A stretch of DNA of 64,000 bases from JAJFUE01 sp039683515 (GTDB taxonomy: Bacteria > Sumerlaeota > Sumerlaeia > MVZB01): contig JBDKRG010000020.1 of NCBI GenBank assembly GCA_039683515.1, forward strand, positions 5,290 through 69,289, given 5' to 3'. Below the pieces are notes generated by a model, which did no database searches, had not been told where the DNA came from, and worked only from the letters and a program-made list of their open reading frames with translations. Shown here piece by piece: positions 61,546 to 64,000 of the stretch (positions are counted from its first letter, which is position 1; the number at the start of each line of letters is the position of its first letter). A program made the position numbers and the translations under genes.

Positions 61546-62598
61546 ATGATTCGCATTGCTCTCATCTTCGGCGGGGTCAGCCCCGAGCACGACATCTCGA
61601 TCTCGTCGGCGTCTCAGGTGGCCGAGGGGCTGCGCGAGCTGGCCAAGACGCGGCCGCTGGTCGTGCGGGCGATCTACATCACGCGCGACGGCGACTGGGT
61701 GTGGGGGCCGTTCGACGAATCCGTTCTGCCCGATTGCGAGTTCATCAAGAGCGCCCGGCGCTGGGACGTCGAACCGCAGATTTACAAGGCCGAAACGCTC
61801 GATTTCGCGCAGTCGCTGGCGCGGCTCTCGGAGCGCAAGGTCGACGTCGCGCTGATGATCCTGCACGGCACGATGGGCGAGGACGGCCGCATCCAGGGCG
61901 CGCTCGACCTGGCCGGGATCAAGTATGCGGGCTCGGGCGCGGCGGCCTCGGCGCTGGCGCTGGACAAGGCGCGGTGCCTCGCGGTTTTAAATTCCGCTCG
62001 GCTGCCGATCGCCCCGTCGGTGCTCGTGCAGGACGGCCAGGCGTCGGCGGAAAACATCGAGAAAACCGTCGGGTTCCCGTGCGTCGTCAAGCCGAGCGCG
62101 GGCGGCTCGAGCGTCGGCGTCACGATCGTCCAGAAACGCGAGGAACTGGCCGAGGCGCTGGCGCGCGCCTGCGAAATCGACCGCGACGTCGTCGTCGAGC
62201 AATACGTGCCGGGGCGTGAGTTCACGTGCGGGCTTTTGGAGAGAGACGGCGAGCTGATCGCGCTGCCGGTGATCGAGATCGTGCCGCCTCCGGGCCGGTT
62301 CTTCGATTTGGAAGCCAAATATACGCCGGGGATGACGCAGGAAATCTGCCCGGCGCCGATTCCGGACGAGCTGGCGCGGTCGCTCCAGACGCTGGCGCGC
62401 GCGGCGCACCTGACGCTGGGATGCCGCGGGTTTTCGCGCGTCGATTTCATCGCCGATCCGTCCAAGCCGACGATCATCGAGATCAACACGATCCCGGGGA
62501 TGACGGCCACGAGCCTCCTGCCGCAGGCGGCCAAGGCGATCGGGATTGATTTCCCCAGTTTAATTGGGCTGATGCTCGATTCGGCGCGGCACGACTGA
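61546..62598 (+). CDS. ddl: D-alanine--D-alanine ligase
   Basis: 350 residues from ATG 61546, with GAGGA 6 bases upstream. An ATP-grasp ligase that makes D-Ala-D-Ala for peptidoglycan precursors. N-terminal FGGVSPEHDISISSA, the ATP-binding lysine in FPCVVKPSAGGSSVGVT, VEQYVPGREFTCG, and the metal/substrate segment IIEINTIPGMTATSLLPQAA are all present. The serine-rich phosphate loop (GGSSVGV) and absence of a long omega-loop insertion point to a normal Ddl rather than a VanA-type lactate ligase. Confidence 0.95.
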   Translation: MIRIALIFGGVSPEHDISISSASQVAEGLRELAKTRPLVVRAIYITRDGDWVWGPFDESVLPDCEFIKSARRWDVEPQIYKAETLDFAQSLARLSERKVDVALMILHGTMGEDGRIQGALDLAGIKYAGSGAAASALALDKARCLAVLNSARLPIAPSVLVQDGQASAENIEKTVGFPCVVKPSAGGSSVGVTIVQKREELAEALARACEIDRDVVVEQYVPGREFTCGLLERDGELIALPVIEIVPPPGRFFDLEAKYTPGMTQEICPAPIPDELARSLQTLARAAHLTLGCRGFSRVDFIADPSKPTIIEINTIPGMTATSLLPQAAKAIGIDFPSLIGLMLDSARHD

Positions 62599-62770
62599 GT
62601 TTTTGTCGCAGAGGGGCGGAGACGGGCCGAGAGCGCAGAGAAGAGAAACAGAAATACAAATACGAAAAGCACGAAAATAAGAGCACGAAAAGGCACAAAA
62701 ATAATTTGATGCGCCAAGGCGCCAAGCACGCCAAGAAGGATCAAACGTGCTTTTGCCGCTGAGACATTTC
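62599..62770. repeat. Intergenic run of single-arm repeat words
   Basis: Contains GCAGAGGGGCGGAGACGGGC, a run of AAATACGAAAAGCACGAAAA / GAGCACGAAAAGGCAC (akin to the CACGAGCACGAAA end of the GATTACG repeat) and ATGCGCCAAGGCGCCAAGCA (CGCCAAG family of 16822). These are half-copies without their inverted partners. Confidence 0.65.
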
Positions 62771-63664
62771 ATGGATTCGCTCAAGGCCAACCCGCTGTTC
62801 GTGCGCGAGTGGCGGCGGGTGTTCGGACGGAGGCGTGTGTTTGTCTTTCGCGTTCTGATCGCCGCCGTTTTGGCCATCATCCTGTTTGAGCTGAGCTCCT
62901 TTGTCCGCATCAATTGGTCTTCGCGGAGCCCGCAATACGCGTGGATACAGGTTTACTTGGAGGTGATGATCAGATCGACCTTTTTGAATCCGCTGAACTG
63001 GCTCGCCGCCCTACTGGCGTGGTGGTCGATCGAGTTCGAGCACCGGCGCGGCACGGCAAATTCGATCGCATTGACACGTCTGAGTCATTGGGAGTTGTTC
63101 TGGGCGAAGACGGTTCCCACGGCTTGTTTTTCGGCAGCGGTCGTCTGGCTGGTCATGTTTATCCAGTTTTTCCGAAGTATTCACGCGCTCCACATTTTCT
63201 CTGGCCGCTCGGCAGGCTCGGGACTCAACGTTCCGGCGTTCATGACACAATGCGTAATCGCCGCGGCGACCGCTCCTTTACTTGTTTTCGTGACGATCGT
63301 GGTGTGTTATTCGCTACTTTTAAAATGGCCGTCACTGCGGCGAAGTGGCCTGGTGATATTGCCAACGCTGATGATTTGGGGACTATTCGAGGCTGGGTTG
63401 GTTTTACTGCCGGCATTGATTTGCTCAGGGATCCTCCAACAGATCTCGCATTTACGGAGCGATTGGTGGATTTATCTGGGCGATACGGTATCCCGCGTGG
63501 TGATGACCGCGGGGTTGATTTATTTCCTGATCAGAGTCGTCGGTCCGCAGTTCAGGGGTATGTTCCTGGACGAAGCGCCGCGATTTCCGTTTGTGATCGT
63601 GCTGCGCGGGCGGGTCAAGATTCGGCGGATGTGGCGTGGCATGCGGACGTGGACGGGGCGGTAG
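62771..63664 (+). CDS. ABC-2-like membrane protein
   Basis: 297 residues from ATG 62771; the frame is open to GTG 62747. It starts with a cytoplasmic segment NPLFVREWRRVFGRRR, typical of gliding/ABC-2 permeases of this type, followed by six or more spans. EFEHRRGTANSIALTRLSHWELFWAK corresponds to the conserved ABC-2 motif seen in the permeases at 33210 and 34060. No ATPase gene is adjacent inside the window; it could lie beyond the right edge. Its TAG stop begins a TAGGCCGCTTCG word. Confidence 0.75.
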   Translation: MDSLKANPLFVREWRRVFGRRRVFVFRVLIAAVLAIILFELSSFVRINWSSRSPQYAWIQVYLEVMIRSTFLNPLNWLAALLAWWSIEFEHRRGTANSIALTRLSHWELFWAKTVPTACFSAAVVWLVMFIQFFRSIHALHIFSGRSAGSGLNVPAFMTQCVIAAATAPLLVFVTIVVCYSLLLKWPSLRRSGLVILPTLMIWGLFEAGLVLLPALICSGILQQISHLRSDWWIYLGDTVSRVVMTAGLIYFLIRVVGPQFRGMFLDEAPRFPFVIVLRGRVKIRRMWRGMRTWTGR

Positions 63665-64000
63665 GCCGCTTCGAGCCGAAGCGACATTGAAGGCTGACAA
63701 AGTTTTGCGGCAATAAAACATGTTCCAACAGGTTCTCAAGGATGTGCCGGCGATCAGTTCGATTACGATCACGACGCACGACGCACGAACGGATAACTTT
63801 TGGCACTCGCGCTATTGCGTTCGGCGCGTGGATGGGTTGCGGATGTCGCTTCGAGAGGATGTGACAAAAGTTTTCCGGCAATAAGCCGCGTCCTCAACCA
63901 TGCTTTCTCACGTCGCTGCGAACCGAGGCCCGAAGGGCCGGCAGGCTGTAGCCGGGGGTGACCGAAGGGAACCCCCGGTTGGCGTCGCATCAAAATTCGA
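63665..64000. other. Right-edge intergenic region with duplicated block, no gene
   Basis: A block beginning GCCGCTTCGAG and ending TGACAAAGTTTTGCGGCAAT (63665-63716) is repeated with changes at 63845-63884 (GTCGCTTCGAG ... TGACAAAAGTTTTCCGGCAA). Between them lies GATTACG copy 8. A hairpin CCGGGGGT/ACCCCCGG is at 63952-63978. Frames here are short and unsupported. Confidence 0.65.
63758..63790 (+). repeat. GATTACG dispersed repeat, copy 8 (degenerate)
   Basis: TTCGATTACGATCACGACGC followed by ACGACGCACGAA. One GATTACG unit is altered to GATCACG. It lies in the non-coding right edge. Confidence 0.75.

Noticed and set aside
63800..63820. Possible sigma-54 promoter (TGGCAC ... TTGC)
   Set aside because: The GG to GC spacing is 13 bases instead of 10.

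Overview
The window is a GC-rich bacterial chromosome segment (coding DNA strongly G/C at third positions) from a Gram-negative organism. It carries a lipid A acyltransferase, extracytoplasmic lipoproteins, RpoN (sigma-54), a large heparinase II/III-type enzyme, a NagB/PIG-L fusion and a B12-dependent propionate module. Intergenic spaces are crowded with short, wordy, quasi-periodic repeats. Together this fits an uncultured lineage in or near the PVC/FCB groups (Sumerlaeota, Hydrogenedentota, Lentisphaerota or Planctomycetota-like). No rRNA or tRNA is present, so placement cannot be made firmer. No CRISPR array or complete transposon was seen.

Layout. 1-2835: 3'-truncated heparinase II/III-like enzyme, divergent from nadE (3063-4718), then an M16 zinc peptidase (4842-7577). 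7600-10189: cobalt/nickel ECF importer (cbiM-cbiQ-cbiO), then serA. 12265-16740: GT-C-like membrane protein, LuxR-type response regulator overlapping a pseudopilin-like protein, and an ATP-grasp/GNAT pair. 17105-22028: McsA-like zinc protein, a frameshifted DUF4136-like gene, and a four-gene operon (membrane protein, STAS-TPR, STAS, lipid A acyltransferase). 22148-25333: iron operon (DtxR-FeoA fusion, feoB, FeoB-associated Cys-rich protein). 25441-30078: GNAT, RRM RNA-binding protein, a catalytically degenerate M48-like protein, LysM lipoprotein. 30308-37345: secreted propeller-like protein, an ABC-2 exporter operon with a TPR protein, a LolA-like protein and ribH.

40211-49854 is a propionate/methylmalonyl-CoA module: both mutase subunits, the MeaB chaperone, biotin ligase, epimerase, a carboxyltransferase, an OadG/MmdD-like anchor and a biotin carrier protein. 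Neither a membrane decarboxylase (MmdB/OadB) nor a biotin carboxylase (AccC) is in the window. The upstream ECF importer would plausibly feed cobalt to this B12 pathway. rpoN follows, and the right end holds the NagB/PIG-L fusion, cstA, trmB, ddl and an ABC-2-like membrane protein.

Two AT-rich islands interrupt the GC-rich backbone. One (about 38293-40100) carries a single large polytopic membrane protein of unknown function. The other (about 51745-55500) carries a four-gene operon: a small secreted Cys-rich peptide with a Gly-Gly site, a LolA-like membrane protein, an extracytoplasmic C39 peptidase-rhodanese fusion, and a MauE/DoxX-like redox membrane protein. It ends beside a dead DNA methyltransferase fragment. 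This operon is the best candidate here for an undescribed system (secreted-peptide cleavage plus thiol chemistry).

A second theme is repeats. At least eight copies of a GATTACG-type element lie between genes, several directly in front of Shine-Dalgarno sequences or inside operons. Many gene 3' ends carry long inverted repeats built from a small vocabulary of periodic words, some of which supply the stop codon.
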